A DNA stretch of 64,000 nt from an uncultured Atopobium sp. (GTDB lineage: Bacteria > Actinomycetota > Coriobacteriia > Coriobacteriales > Atopobiaceae). Position numbers and translations under genes: made by a program. Shown here in pieces: positions 37,775 through 46,431 of the stretch. Each line of letters begins with the position of its first letter. Position 1 is the stretch's first letter. The stretch is from the NCBI GenBank assembly GCA_937997345.1, contig CALKTD010000023.1, positions 39,269 to 103,268 on the forward strand. The letters are read 5' to 3'. The notes beneath the pieces were generated by a model. That model did no database searches and was not told the DNA's origin. It saw nothing but the letters and a program-made list of their open reading frames with translations.

Positions 37775-39166
37775 ATGTTTGAGCTAGTTTCTCGTGAGCT
37801 GTTCCAGCCAAAGTCAACCTCTGAGCAAAACGCTTATCAGAAGATGAGCGATGCTGAGCTTAACCAGGCTCTTGAGCTTATTGGACAACAAGCTCGTGCA
37901 CTTGGCGAGAAAAACCTCAAGCTTGATATGGCTCGCGGAAAGCCAAGCCCTGCACAGACTGCGCTCTCAAAACCTATGCTTGACGAGCTGAACTCTGCTT
38001 CTGATCTGACTGACAGCGGCTCTTTTGCAGATAACTACGGAGACCCTTGGGGTCTTCCTTCTGCGCGAGCCTTCGCTGCAGAGCTCACAGGGGTACCTGC
38101 TGATCAGGTCATTGTAAATGGCTCTTCTAGCCTTAACCTTATGCACGACATTATTTCTCACGCCGTAACCCACGGTCTTGCTGGTCAGCCTTCTTGGGCA
38201 GAGCAGATGGCGGCTGCAAAAGCTCAGGGTACTACACTCAAGTTCCTGTGCCCTGCTCCAGGCTATGACCGTCATTTTGCTATTACACAGCATTACGGAT
38301 TTGAAAACGTTGCCGTACCTATGACTGAAGACGGTCCAAATATGGACGTGGTCAAGGAGCTTGTTGAGAATGACAGCTCTGTTAAGGGAATTTGGTGCGT
38401 ACCGCGTTTTGCTAACCCTACTGGTATCACCTATTCAGATGAGGTTGTCCGTGCGTTTGCAAACCTCAGACCTGCAGCTCCTGACTTTAGAATCTTCTGG
38501 GATAACGCCTACGCAATTCACGCCTTTGTACCAGAATCTGAGGCCCCTCAGCTCCTCAATATCTTTGATGCACTTGCAGAGGTTGCTGCAGACGATGCTC
38601 AAAAGAACCTGGTTATTGCTTTTGCCTCAACGGCAAAGGTAACCTTCCCAAGCTCAGGCATGGCATGGGTTGCCGCAAGTCCTGCGGACATTAAAGAAAT
38701 TCAGAGCGCTTTCAAGGTTGCTCGTGTTTCTCCCGAGAAGATCTCTCAGCTGGCGCATGTACGTTTCCTCAAAGATATTCAAGGCATTGAAGTTCACATG
38801 CAAAAGCATGCCGAGCTGCTCCGACCACGTTTTGAGTTGGTAGAACACAAATTGCAGGAGGGTTTGGGAGGTTTGGACGTTGCAACCTGGTCCCATCCCA
38901 AGGGTGGCTATTTTGTTTCGTTTGATGGTCCTGTTGGTTCTGCGCGCGCAATTGTTTCTCGCGCACATGAGCTGGGCGTTACCATGACGCCTGCAGGCGC
39001 TACGTGGCCAAGTGGCAAGGATTTCTTTGACACTAATATCAGAATTGCTCCAAGTTATCCAACGTTGGAAGAGCTTGATGCAGCGCTTGATGTCTTTATT
39101 GTTGCTGTTAAACAAGTAAGTGCTCGACTGGCAAAAGTTGATCGTGGACAGAGCGTCTGGGGATAG
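37775..39166 (+). CDS. Class I aminotransferase, aspartate-type
   Basis: A 463-residue PLP enzyme of fold type I, resembling the bacterial aspartate aminotransferase subgroup with MocR-like sequence. LDMARGKPSPAQ and NYGDPWGLPSARAFAAELTG mark the N-terminal substrate region, WCVPRFANPTG and FWDNAYAIH bind the cofactor, and FASTAKVTFPSSG carries the PLP Lys. The C-terminal APSYPT holds the carboxylate-binding Arg region. AGGGGAG precedes ATG 37775; upstream in-frame codons overlap the divergent gene. Probable role: glutamate/aspartate transamination. Confidence 0.88.
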   Translation: MFELVSRELFQPKSTSEQNAYQKMSDAELNQALELIGQQARALGEKNLKLDMARGKPSPAQTALSKPMLDELNSASDLTDSGSFADNYGDPWGLPSARAFAAELTGVPADQVIVNGSSSLNLMHDIISHAVTHGLAGQPSWAEQMAAAKAQGTTLKFLCPAPGYDRHFAITQHYGFENVAVPMTEDGPNMDVVKELVENDSSVKGIWCVPRFANPTGITYSDEVVRAFANLRPAAPDFRIFWDNAYAIHAFVPESEAPQLLNIFDALAEVAADDAQKNLVIAFASTAKVTFPSSGMAWVAASPADIKEIQSAFKVARVSPEKISQLAHVRFLKDIQGIEVHMQKHAELLRPRFELVEHKLQEGLGGLDVATWSHPKGGYFVSFDGPVGSARAIVSRAHELGVTMTPAGATWPSGKDFFDTNIRIAPSYPTLEELDAALDVFIVAVKQVSARLAKVDRGQSVWG

Positions 39167-39254
39167 CTTGTGTAACTTTGGTATTTACTTTGAAAGTAGA
39201 CCCATTCTGCCGTATCTTGATTAACTATGTTTAGAAAAAGCGATTGGATGTTGA

Positions 39255-40031
39255 ATGCCAACTAATACTTCAAAGCCAGAACTTACACCAGAACAGAAGG
39301 CTGAAAAAGAGCTGGTTGCCATGGCTAACCAGACAGCAAAAAAGAAAGCAAAGAATCGTAAGTCTGATGAGACTTCTAAAAAACCAGGCCCTTCTACAGG
39401 TATGAAGATTGCTATTGGAGTATTCTCGCTTTTTATTGCTATTTCTATGATGTTGCCTTCACTGGCAAATATTTTCTCCAATTCACAAAAACGGAATCAG
39501 AATCAGCAGCGTTCTCCTGAGGCTATTAACCAGGTGTATCAGAAGCAGGCAGAAGAAAAAGAATCTGCTATTCAGTCAAATCCAGATAATCTTCCAGCAC
39601 ATCTTGATTTGGCTCGTACTTATTTAGGATGGGGAATGGCACTTAAGAGCTCTTCTCAGGATGACTCCGTTCAGAAGCAGTCTTTGCAACTGATTAACAA
39701 AGCAATTGCTGAGTACAATATCTATCTTGCTTCAAATGATTCTGACGAGGTTCGTGTTGATAGAGCTATTGCTCAGTTCTATGCAGGTGATCAAACAGGT
39801 GCTATCGATACACTTAAGGAAGTAACAGATCGTTCTCCAGACTATGCAAAAGGTTGGCTTAATTTGGGAATGATGTATCGTGTTACTGATCAAGTAGATC
39901 TTGCAAAAGAGGCGCTGCAGAAGGCAATTGAAAAAGATTCCGATAATAGCGCCGGTGTGAGGGATAATGCACAGAAAACTCTTGATGCATTGAACGGGAA
40001 CACTTCTACCTCTTCAAATAACACTAAGTAA
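39255..40031 (+). CDS. Membrane-anchored TPR protein
   Basis: A 258-residue protein. The first ~50 residues are highly charged (KKKAKNRKSDE), one membrane helix follows at about 51-72 (IAIGVFSLFIAISMMLPSL), and the exported part holds two or three tetratricopeptide repeats (LPAHLDLARTYLGWG, YAKGWLNLGMMYRVTD). TPRs bind partner proteins. It is followed 10 bases later by the STAS gene, then tatA/B and tatC, so an envelope assembly or secretion scaffold is plausible. A weak TTGGA lies upstream of the ATG. Confidence 0.78.
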   Translation: MPTNTSKPELTPEQKAEKELVAMANQTAKKKAKNRKSDETSKKPGPSTGMKIAIGVFSLFIAISMMLPSLANIFSNSQKRNQNQQRSPEAINQVYQKQAEEKESAIQSNPDNLPAHLDLARTYLGWGMALKSSSQDDSVQKQSLQLINKAIAEYNIYLASNDSDEVRVDRAIAQFYAGDQTGAIDTLKEVTDRSPDYAKGWLNLGMMYRVTDQVDLAKEALQKAIEKDSDNSAGVRDNAQKTLDALNGNTSTSSNNTK

Positions 40032-40040
40032 GGAGGAGTT

Positions 40041-40352
40041 ATGGCACTAGAAATAAGCTCTGAAATTATAGATACAAAGGCCATTATTCGCATTGAGGGC
40101 GAGGTAGACGTATCAAACGCCTCCGAGCTTCGTGATGCTTTGGATACCGCGTTCGCCGATGGAGCAAAAGAAGTTGAAGCTGATTTTGCTGAGGTAGCTT
40201 ATATTGATTCAACGGGCATTGGCGTTTTAGTAGGTGCTGCACATCGAGCACAAGAGAGTGGTTCTGTGCTTGTTGTTGCAAATCCTCAGAAAAACGTGGA
40301 ACGTGTCTTTACGCTTCTTGGGGTTGATAAAGACCTTAACGTTCGCAAGTAG
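40041..40352 (+). CDS. STAS-domain anti-sigma factor antagonist
   Basis: A 103-residue single STAS domain, like SpoIIAA/RsbV. VDVSNASELRDALDTAF and the phosphorylated Ser57 in YIDSTGIGVLVGA are clear. When dephosphorylated, such proteins bind anti-sigma kinases and free a sigma factor. No kinase or sigma gene is adjacent, so the partner is elsewhere. TAAGGAGGAG gives a strong ribosome binding site. It follows the TPR gene closely and ends in a hairpin terminator before tatA/B. Confidence 0.92.
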   Translation: MALEISSEIIDTKAIIRIEGEVDVSNASELRDALDTAFADGAKEVEADFAEVAYIDSTGIGVLVGAAHRAQESGSVLVVANPQKNVERVFTLLGVDKDLNVRK

Positions 40353-40365
40353 GTTTGGTAACTTG

Positions 40366-40402
40366 CAAGCTCTTTGATGTAACTGTTCAAAGAGCTTGTT
40401 TA
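40366..40402 (+). terminator. Intrinsic terminator after STAS gene
   Basis: A 12-bp perfect stem CAAGCTCTTTGA / TCAAAGAGCTTG with a 9-base loop, then TTTATGTTTG. It separates the STAS gene from the tat genes. Confidence 0.85.
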
Positions 40403-40427
40403 TGTTTGTTCCAGAAAGGTATTGCTT

Positions 40428-41051
40428 GTGTTTGGCATTGGAGAAACGGAGCTCGTACTAATTTTGCTCTTTGCATTTTTAGTATTTGGTCCTGATAAAT
40501 TACCTGGTATGGGCCGCACGCTTGGTCGTGCTTTAAGGCAGTTCCAGAATGCTCAAGAGGGCTTTAATAAAGTTGTCCGTGCGGACTTACTTGATCCTGC
40601 AGCGGATGCACTTCACGAGAAGCCCAAGCGCTCCGAGCAGTTAAAAAATGCTGCATCTGATGCTGATCGCGAGGATACTGATCACCAGGAAACCTTTGCT
40701 GAGCGTCGTGCTCGTCTAAAAGAGGAGCGTGAGGCAGCCGAGAAGGCTGCTGTCGAGGCAGCTGAGCAGAACGAGCAGGCTGAGACGGTCGAGAAGACCG
40801 AGCGATCAGAAGCCGTTTCTGATAAGGAGACTGCTACAGCTGGACCAGACACTACTTCTTCTGTTGACTTTTCTGGTGATTCCGCAGAGGCAACTGAGCA
40901 GACAACACCTAAGGCTACAGAAGAAACTTCTGCAGCCGCTCTATCTGCAAAAGACTTGTATAACCTTGGATCTGCACGTTCTTCTCGTTCTATGGCAGAA
41001 GATAAGAAAGAAGAAGTTGCTGGAGAGGAGGGAGAAAGTCAGGACGCATAA
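40428..41051 (+). CDS. Sec-independent translocase protein TatA/TatB
   Basis: Pore-forming or substrate-handling part of the twin-arginine translocase. The N-terminal helix FGIGETELVLILLFAFLVFGPDKLPGMGRTLGRALRQF matches TatA/TatB, with the Glu in the helix favouring TatB and FGPDKLP shared by both. A tail of about 150 residues, highly charged and Glu/Ala-rich, is much longer than in most TatA proteins. GTG 40428 has AGAAAGG at a good distance; TTG 40422 is too close. tatC follows 18 bases after. A second TatA-type gene is expected elsewhere if this is TatB. Confidence 0.88.
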   Translation: MFGIGETELVLILLFAFLVFGPDKLPGMGRTLGRALRQFQNAQEGFNKVVRADLLDPAADALHEKPKRSEQLKNAASDADREDTDHQETFAERRARLKEEREAAEKAAVEAAEQNEQAETVEKTERSEAVSDKETATAGPDTTSSVDFSGDSAEATEQTTPKATEETSAAALSAKDLYNLGSARSSRSMAEDKKEEVAGEEGESQDA

Positions 41052-41069
41052 GTCCAGCTTTCGCGCGTA

Positions 41070-41858
41070 ATGCCTATTACTCCAGCTCGTATGCCACTTT
41101 TTGATCACTTGGGAGAACTTCGTCGTCGTGTGACTATTGTGGTGGTGTCTCTTTTTGTTACCGCAATCATTATTTACTTCGCAACACCTGCATTGATTGA
41201 GATTTTGATTGATCCTATTAAGGAGTTTCTAACCGACGGTAAGCTTACGGTTATCTCGGTTCTTGGTGGCTTTAGTATCAGGTTTAAGGTAGCTTTTTTC
41301 TTCTCGGTGATTATCTGTACACCTATTATCATCTGGGAAATTATGGCATTCTTTTTGCCCGCACTTAATGCTAAAGAGCGCAAGTGGGTTGTTCCTACTG
41401 TAGCCGCTATGATTACCCTGTTCTTCTTGGGTATGTTGTTTTGTTACTTTGTCATTTTGAACACTGCTATTGGTTGGATGATTGAACAGTCGCAGGAGTT
41501 TGCAGGAACCATTAATGAGGCAAGCGATTACCTCGATATTATTATGATGTTTGAGATTGGCTTTGGCGTTGCATTCCAACTTCCATTGGCTATCTTCTAC
41601 CTGGCCATCCTTCACCTTGTTCCTTATAAGAACATGCGTGAACAGTGGCGTTACGTCTACGTTGGTCTGATGATCCTTTCTGCAGTGGTCACTCCTGACG
41701 CATCGCCTGTCACCATGATTTTGATGTTTACAGCTCTTATTCTGCTGTACGAAATTGCTCTGGCTGTTGCTCGTTATGTCATTATTGCCCGCGATGGCAA
41801 GGCTGCTCTTAAGTGGAGCCGCGAGGACTACGATCAGCATGAGCTCGATAAAATCTAG
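41070..41858 (+). CDS. tatC: Sec-independent translocase protein TatC
   Basis: The twin-arginine signal receptor, 262 residues with six membrane helices. PLFDHLGELRRRVTIVVVSLF carries the conserved cytosolic Glu that contacts the RR motif, and FEIGFGVAFQLPL matches the conserved fourth-helix region. The ribosome binding site is poor, so translation may be coupled to tatA/B. At least one product in the window, the wall hydrolase at 62610, bears a twin-arginine signal. Confidence 0.95.
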   Translation: MPITPARMPLFDHLGELRRRVTIVVVSLFVTAIIIYFATPALIEILIDPIKEFLTDGKLTVISVLGGFSIRFKVAFFFSVIICTPIIIWEIMAFFLPALNAKERKWVVPTVAAMITLFFLGMLFCYFVILNTAIGWMIEQSQEFAGTINEASDYLDIIMMFEIGFGVAFQLPLAIFYLAILHLVPYKNMREQWRYVYVGLMILSAVVTPDASPVTMILMFTALILLYEIALAVARYVIIARDGKAALKWSREDYDQHELDKI

Positions 41859-41892
41859 TATTTCCGCATTTTAATTTGGAGAGTGTTGTTCT

Positions 41893-44406
41893 TTGATTTT
41901 AGTTGTTACCGAGAAAAACGACGCAGCGCAGCAGATTGCTCGCCTTCTGTCTGAATCAGGTAAGCCTGAGGCAGACAAGGTATACAACACTCCTGTTTAT
42001 CGTTTTAGACGCGGTGGCGAAGACTATGTTGCAATTGGTCTTCGTGGTCATATTCTGCAACCTGATTTTCCTTTAGCTTTGAAGTTTGATAAGGAAGAGG
42101 GCTGGTACGGAGAAACTGCAGAAGGGGAGCACCTTCCTGCAGACGTTCCAGATGGTCTTGAGCGTCCTCCTTACAAGGTTAAGCGCAAGCCTTTTATGGC
42201 GGATGGTGTTGACCTTAAGGGATGGAAAATCCCCAGCTTGCCATATTTGATTTGGGCTCCTGTAGATAAACAACCTGCAGAAAAAGAGATTATTCGAGCG
42301 CTCAAGAATCTTGCTAAGAAGGCAGAGTCTGTCATCATTGGTACAGACTTTGATCGTGAGGGTGAGCTTATTGGTTCTGATGCTTTAGCACAGGTTCTCT
42401 CGGTTAATCCTAACCTGGCAGTATTTCGTGCTCGCTACTCTGCTTTTACTAAGACAGAGATTGAGACCGCTTTTAATAACCTGGTGGATCTTGACTACAA
42501 CTTGGCTGCAGCAGGTGAGTCCAGACAGTATATTGATCTTATTTGGGGTGCGGTATTAACCCGTTATTTGACTACTGCACGCTTTGGTGGTCTGGGCAAT
42601 ACGCGCTCTGCTGGTCGTGTTCAGACTCCTACGCTGGCACTTGTTGTTGAGCGTGAGCGTGAGCGTCTGGCGTTTAAGCCAGAAGATTATTGGGTTATTT
42701 CTGGTATTGCTTCTCCAGAAGATGATGACGAAGCAACGTTCAAGATGGTTCACCATACTGCAAGGTTCTGGGATCAGGCTGAAGCAGATACAGTTTATGA
42801 CGTTGTGAAAGATCAAACGCAGGCAACGGTTGTCCAGATTGAGTCTCGTAGCAGAAAGCAGCCACCACCAGCTCCATTTAACACTACGTCGCTGCAGGCA
42901 GCCGCAGCTGCAGAGGGTATCTCGCCAGCTAGGACAATGCGTTTGGCAGAGTCTCTGTACATGGACGGTTTAATTTCATACCCTCGTGTCGATAACACCG
43001 TCTATCCAAGTTCTCTTGACTTAAAGGATTGTGTCTGTACGCTGTCAGCGGTTCCTCAGTATGCGCCTACCTGCAAAAAGCTTTTGGGTCAGCCAAAGCT
43101 TCACGCCACTCGAGGCAAGCAGGAGTCTACTGACCACCCGCCAATTTATCCAACAGCAGCTGCAAATCCAGATGCTTTGCAGCCTACAGCTTGGAAGCTC
43201 TATAACCTGATTGCCCGTAGATTCCTTGCAACCCTTATGAGTCCAGCTACTATGAGTGGTACCAAAATTACGCTTGATGTTGCTGGTCAGCCTTTTGTTG
43301 CAAATGGAACCGTGCTGGCTGAGCCGGGCTTTAGAGAGATTTATCCTTTTGGCCTTAAGAAGGATGATCAGATTCCTGATGTAGGTGAGGGAGAGATTGT
43401 CTCCATTCAGTCTTTGTCGCTTGATGCAAAGCAGACAGAGCCACCTGCTCGCTATAGCCAGGGTAAGCTAATTCAAGAGATGGAGAAGCGAGGCCTTGGT
43501 ACAAAGTCTACGCGTGCTTCCATTATTGATACGCTTTATCAGCGTAAATACCTCAAGAATGATCCTGTTGAGCCAAGTCAGCTTGGTATGGCAATTGTTG
43601 ATGCGCTCTCGCAGTTTGCACCACACATTACCTCGCCTGATATGACAGCGGAGCTTGAGTCCGATATGACAAGCGTTGCTGAGGGCAAAGATACGCGTGA
43701 TGGCGTTGTTACACACTCAAGAGCCCTGCTTGCGGGCATGATTGATACGCTCATTGACCACAAAGAAGACCTGTCCGAGGCCATTGCTGATGCAGTTACT
43801 GCTGATGCAAAGGTGGGAACCTGCCCTAAGTGTGGCAAAGACTTGGTTGCTAAGAGCTCTCTGAAGACTCGTGGAAGCTTTGTTGGCTGCATGGGTTGGC
43901 CAGACTGCGATGTCTCCTATCCACTGCCTCAGGGACGCGTGGAGCCGCTTGAGGGAGAAGCTGGCGTCTGCCCAGAGTGTGGTGCGCCTCGCGTAAAGGT
44001 TCAGCCGTTTAGACAGCGCGCGTATGAGACTTGCATCAATCCAGCTTGCCCTACAAACGCAGAGCCAGATCTTATTGTGGGTGAGTGTCCAACCTGCAAG
44101 GCAAATGGCAAGCACGGAGACCTGGTAGCTCACAAGTCAGAGCGCACGGGTAAGCGTTTTATCCGCTGTACCAATTACGAGGAGTGCGAAACAAGCTATC
44201 CTCTGCCTGCTCGTGGAAAGCTCGAGAAGACCGATGAGGTCTGCCCAGACTGCGGCGCACCTATGGTGGTTGTTACTACCCAGCGTGGTCCTTGGAAGCT
44301 GTGTCCAAACTACGACTGTCCTGGTAAAGAAAAGAAAACTGCCCCGCGTAGAGGCGCTCGTAAGAATACTAAGAGCACCAAATCCACTAAGGCAGCAAAA
44401 AAGTAA
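41893..44406 (+). CDS. topA: DNA topoisomerase I, type IA, four zinc ribbons
   Basis: Relaxes negative supercoils. The 837-residue protein has Toprim motifs (VVTEK near the start and TDFDREGELIGSDAL) and the catalytic Tyr in LISYPRVDNT. The C-terminus has four Cys4 ribbons beginning at about residues 637, 698, 735 and 784 (CPKCG, CPECG, CPTCK, CPDCG), then a Lys/Thr-rich basic tail. The early sequence and the long spacer before Toprim look closer to the archaeal-type TopA than to E. coli TopA; this is an impression, not a tested placement. It begins with TTG behind GGAGAG. It follows tatC by 34 bases. Confidence 0.9.
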   Translation: MILVVTEKNDAAQQIARLLSESGKPEADKVYNTPVYRFRRGGEDYVAIGLRGHILQPDFPLALKFDKEEGWYGETAEGEHLPADVPDGLERPPYKVKRKPFMADGVDLKGWKIPSLPYLIWAPVDKQPAEKEIIRALKNLAKKAESVIIGTDFDREGELIGSDALAQVLSVNPNLAVFRARYSAFTKTEIETAFNNLVDLDYNLAAAGESRQYIDLIWGAVLTRYLTTARFGGLGNTRSAGRVQTPTLALVVERERERLAFKPEDYWVISGIASPEDDDEATFKMVHHTARFWDQAEADTVYDVVKDQTQATVVQIESRSRKQPPPAPFNTTSLQAAAAAEGISPARTMRLAESLYMDGLISYPRVDNTVYPSSLDLKDCVCTLSAVPQYAPTCKKLLGQPKLHATRGKQESTDHPPIYPTAAANPDALQPTAWKLYNLIARRFLATLMSPATMSGTKITLDVAGQPFVANGTVLAEPGFREIYPFGLKKDDQIPDVGEGEIVSIQSLSLDAKQTEPPARYSQGKLIQEMEKRGLGTKSTRASIIDTLYQRKYLKNDPVEPSQLGMAIVDALSQFAPHITSPDMTAELESDMTSVAEGKDTRDGVVTHSRALLAGMIDTLIDHKEDLSEAIADAVTADAKVGTCPKCGKDLVAKSSLKTRGSFVGCMGWPDCDVSYPLPQGRVEPLEGEAGVCPECGAPRVKVQPFRQRAYETCINPACPTNAEPDLIVGECPTCKANGKHGDLVAHKSERTGKRFIRCTNYEECETSYPLPARGKLEKTDEVCPDCGAPMVVVTTQRGPWKLCPNYDCPGKEKKTAPRRGARKNTKSTKSTKAAKK

Positions 44407-44413
44407 ACGTATG

Positions 44414-44440
44414 ACGGTGCATCGAGAGGTGCACCGTTTT
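44414..44440 (+). terminator. Intrinsic terminator after topA
   Basis: An 8-bp stem ACGGTGCA / TGCACCGT with an 8-base loop, followed by TTT. It lies 8 bases beyond the topA stop. Confidence 0.75.
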
Positions 44441-44594
44441 CGGAAGAACGAGCGTCCCTCTCCAACGCCCGCTCCATACGTATTTTTACCCATTTTTGAG
44501 CACTTTTCATGTGGAAATGCGCAAAACCTTTAGAATATTCATGGCGAGAAACACAATCTGCCTGTATCGTGAGATAGTTAAGAGGGAGGGAAGC

Positions 44595-45254
44595 ATGAAT
44601 AAAAACGCACGTACATCTCAAGGCCTGTTCATTACGCTTGAAGGCGTTGATGGCTGTGGCAAGTCAACACAAGCTTCTCTTCTGCGAGAAGACCTTGAAG
44701 CTCTTGCCTTTGACGTGGTCTTTGTTCGTGAGCCCGGCGGCACTGCTATTTCTGAGCAGATCAGAGGCGTGGTACTCAATCCAGAAAATGGCATGATGTG
44801 CGATGAGTGTGAGCTGTTGCTCTATGAAGCAAGTCGCGCTCAGCTGGTAGGAGAGGTCATCCGTCCAGCCTTAGCTGCAGGCAAGGTTGTCTTGTGTGAT
44901 CGCTTCTATGACTCCACCTTTGCCTATCAAGCAGCTGGTCGCGGTCTTGACGCGGACCTGGTACACCGTGCAAATCGCTTGGGAAGCTGTGGGGTTTCTC
45001 CTGATAGAACTATTGTCTTTATGCTTGAGCCAACAGTTGCTCATGCACGGGCTACGCAAAATGACGCCGATAGACTAGAAGCAGAAGGCGTTACCTTCCA
45101 GGAACGTGTTTTTGCTGGCTATAAGCAGCTTCTGCAAAATGAGCCAGATCGTGTAAAAGCTGTCGATGCAGATGGCACAATTGATGAGGTGCGCGCACGT
45201 ACTCGTCAGCTGTTAGCTGATCTTATTCCTGGTATTTGTGAGCTTGGTGAGTGA
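44595..45254 (+). CDS. tmk: Thymidylate kinase
   Basis: Phosphorylates dTMP to dTDP. The 219 residues have the P-loop LEGVDGCGKSTQ, the REPGGT motif, CDRFYDSTFAYQAAGRG and a lid region. ATG 44595 follows GAGGGA; the open frame runs 33 codons upstream through the topA-tmk gap and those residues are unlike tmk. It overlaps or abuts holB, the conserved partner order in Gram-positive bacteria. A reverse copy of the TTTCTCGCC word lies upstream at 44543. Confidence 0.95.
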   Translation: MNKNARTSQGLFITLEGVDGCGKSTQASLLREDLEALAFDVVFVREPGGTAISEQIRGVVLNPENGMMCDECELLLYEASRAQLVGEVIRPALAAGKVVLCDRFYDSTFAYQAAGRGLDADLVHRANRLGSCGVSPDRTIVFMLEPTVAHARATQNDADRLEAEGVTFQERVFAGYKQLLQNEPDRVKAVDADGTIDEVRARTRQLLADLIPGICELGE

Positions 45255-45261
45255 TGCGTTT

Positions 45262-46431
45262 ATGACTCAAGAGAGCACACATACTACTCAAAACACCTAT
45301 CCACTTCCTCAGGCACTCACGCGTCTTCAGGATCAGCCTCAGGTTCAAAATCTGCTTGCACGCGCACTGCATGAACACAAACTTGGCCATGCCTATTTGT
45401 TTGTGGGTGCTCCTGGTTCTGGCAAAGGTCTTGCGGCCAAAGCTTTGGCACAGTGTGTACTTTGTGCTCAGGGCGGTGACGCTGCCTGTGACGACTGCAT
45501 TCGTATTTCTCGCGGTACTCACCCTGACGTGCACGTGCTTACTCCAGCTTCTGCAAATGGCTATCTTATTGAGCAGATTCGCCAGCTTATAGCTGATGTT
45601 AGCTTGGCGCCTATGCACTCAACTCATAAGATTTATGTGATTGACCGTGCTGATTTGCTCAGAGAAAACTCTGCAAATGCGCTGCTCAAAACTATTGAAG
45701 AGCCACCGGCAGACACTATCTTTATTCTGTCTGCACGTTCTTCTTCTGCGGTGCTTCCCACCATTGTTTCTCGCTGCCAGGTAATTGCGTTTAGAACGCT
45801 CACTGACGCTGCTGCTAAATCCGCTATTATGCGAGAAATTTCCTCCACAGAGCAGGAAGCTCGTATTGCGCTTGCAGCAACAGGAACTCCTGGTAGAGCT
45901 GTGGAGTTTTTGCAGTCTTCTACGCGCAAAAACATTCGCAGACAGCTCATTGATGTTTTTGGCAACCTGCTCAGAAATGACTCGTGGGATGTACTCACTT
46001 CTGCAAAAGAGCTGATAGAAGCCGCAAAAATTCCTCTTGGTGACGTAAGACGTGCCCAAGAAGAGGCACTTGCTCAAAATGAAGACTTTCTTACTAGCGC
46101 TGCGTTAAAGCAGGTTGAGGCAGCAAATAAGCGAGAACTTACAGCACGCGAGCGTTCGGGTATCATAGAAATGTTGGCAATTCTGGAATCGCTTCTTCGC
46201 GACGTACTTTTATGTTGTGAGGCGGTTGATGAAGAAATAGTAAATACGGATGCAGCAGGCATTATTGATCGCGTTGCATCTCAAACTCATACCCAGGGCG
46301 TTTTGGGGGCTCTTGCTGCGATGCAAGAGGCTCAATACAACCTGGATCGCTCTGTTTCTCCCCAGCTAACCCTTGAGGTTATGCTGCTGCATATCAAGGA
46401 GGCACTTACATGCCCACCGTTGTCCCGGTGA
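45262..46431 (+). CDS. holB: DNA polymerase III delta' subunit
   Basis: Clamp-loader subunit that helps place the sliding clamp on DNA. The 389-residue protein has an AAA+ core: GAPGSGKG Walker A, the zinc Cys set CVLCAQGGDAACDDC, the Walker B-like KIYVIDRADLL, ANALLKTIEEPP, and the sensor SRCQ. A start at ATG 45262 follows GGTGAGTGA; GTG 45238 overlaps the end of tmk and would also be possible. ricT overlaps the 3' end by 22 bases, so tmk-holB-ricT form an operon. Confidence 0.93.
   Translation: MTQESTHTTQNTYPLPQALTRLQDQPQVQNLLARALHEHKLGHAYLFVGAPGSGKGLAAKALAQCVLCAQGGDAACDDCIRISRGTHPDVHVLTPASANGYLIEQIRQLIADVSLAPMHSTHKIYVIDRADLLRENSANALLKTIEEPPADTIFILSARSSSAVLPTIVSRCQVIAFRTLTDAAAKSAIMREISSTEQEARIALAATGTPGRAVEFLQSSTRKNIRRQLIDVFGNLLRNDSWDVLTSAKELIEAAKIPLGDVRRAQEEALAQNEDFLTSAALKQVEAANKRELTARERSGIIEMLAILESLLRDVLLCCEAVDEEIVNTDAAGIIDRVASQTHTQGVLGALAAMQEAQYNLDRSVSPQLTLEVMLLHIKEALTCPPLSR

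Noticed and set aside
41229..41840. A 203-codon antisense frame in tatC
   Set aside because: Shadow of tatC without motifs or start signals.
44496..44594. N-terminal extension of thymidylate kinase
   Set aside because: The added residues are unlike the family, and GAGGGA precedes ATG 44595.
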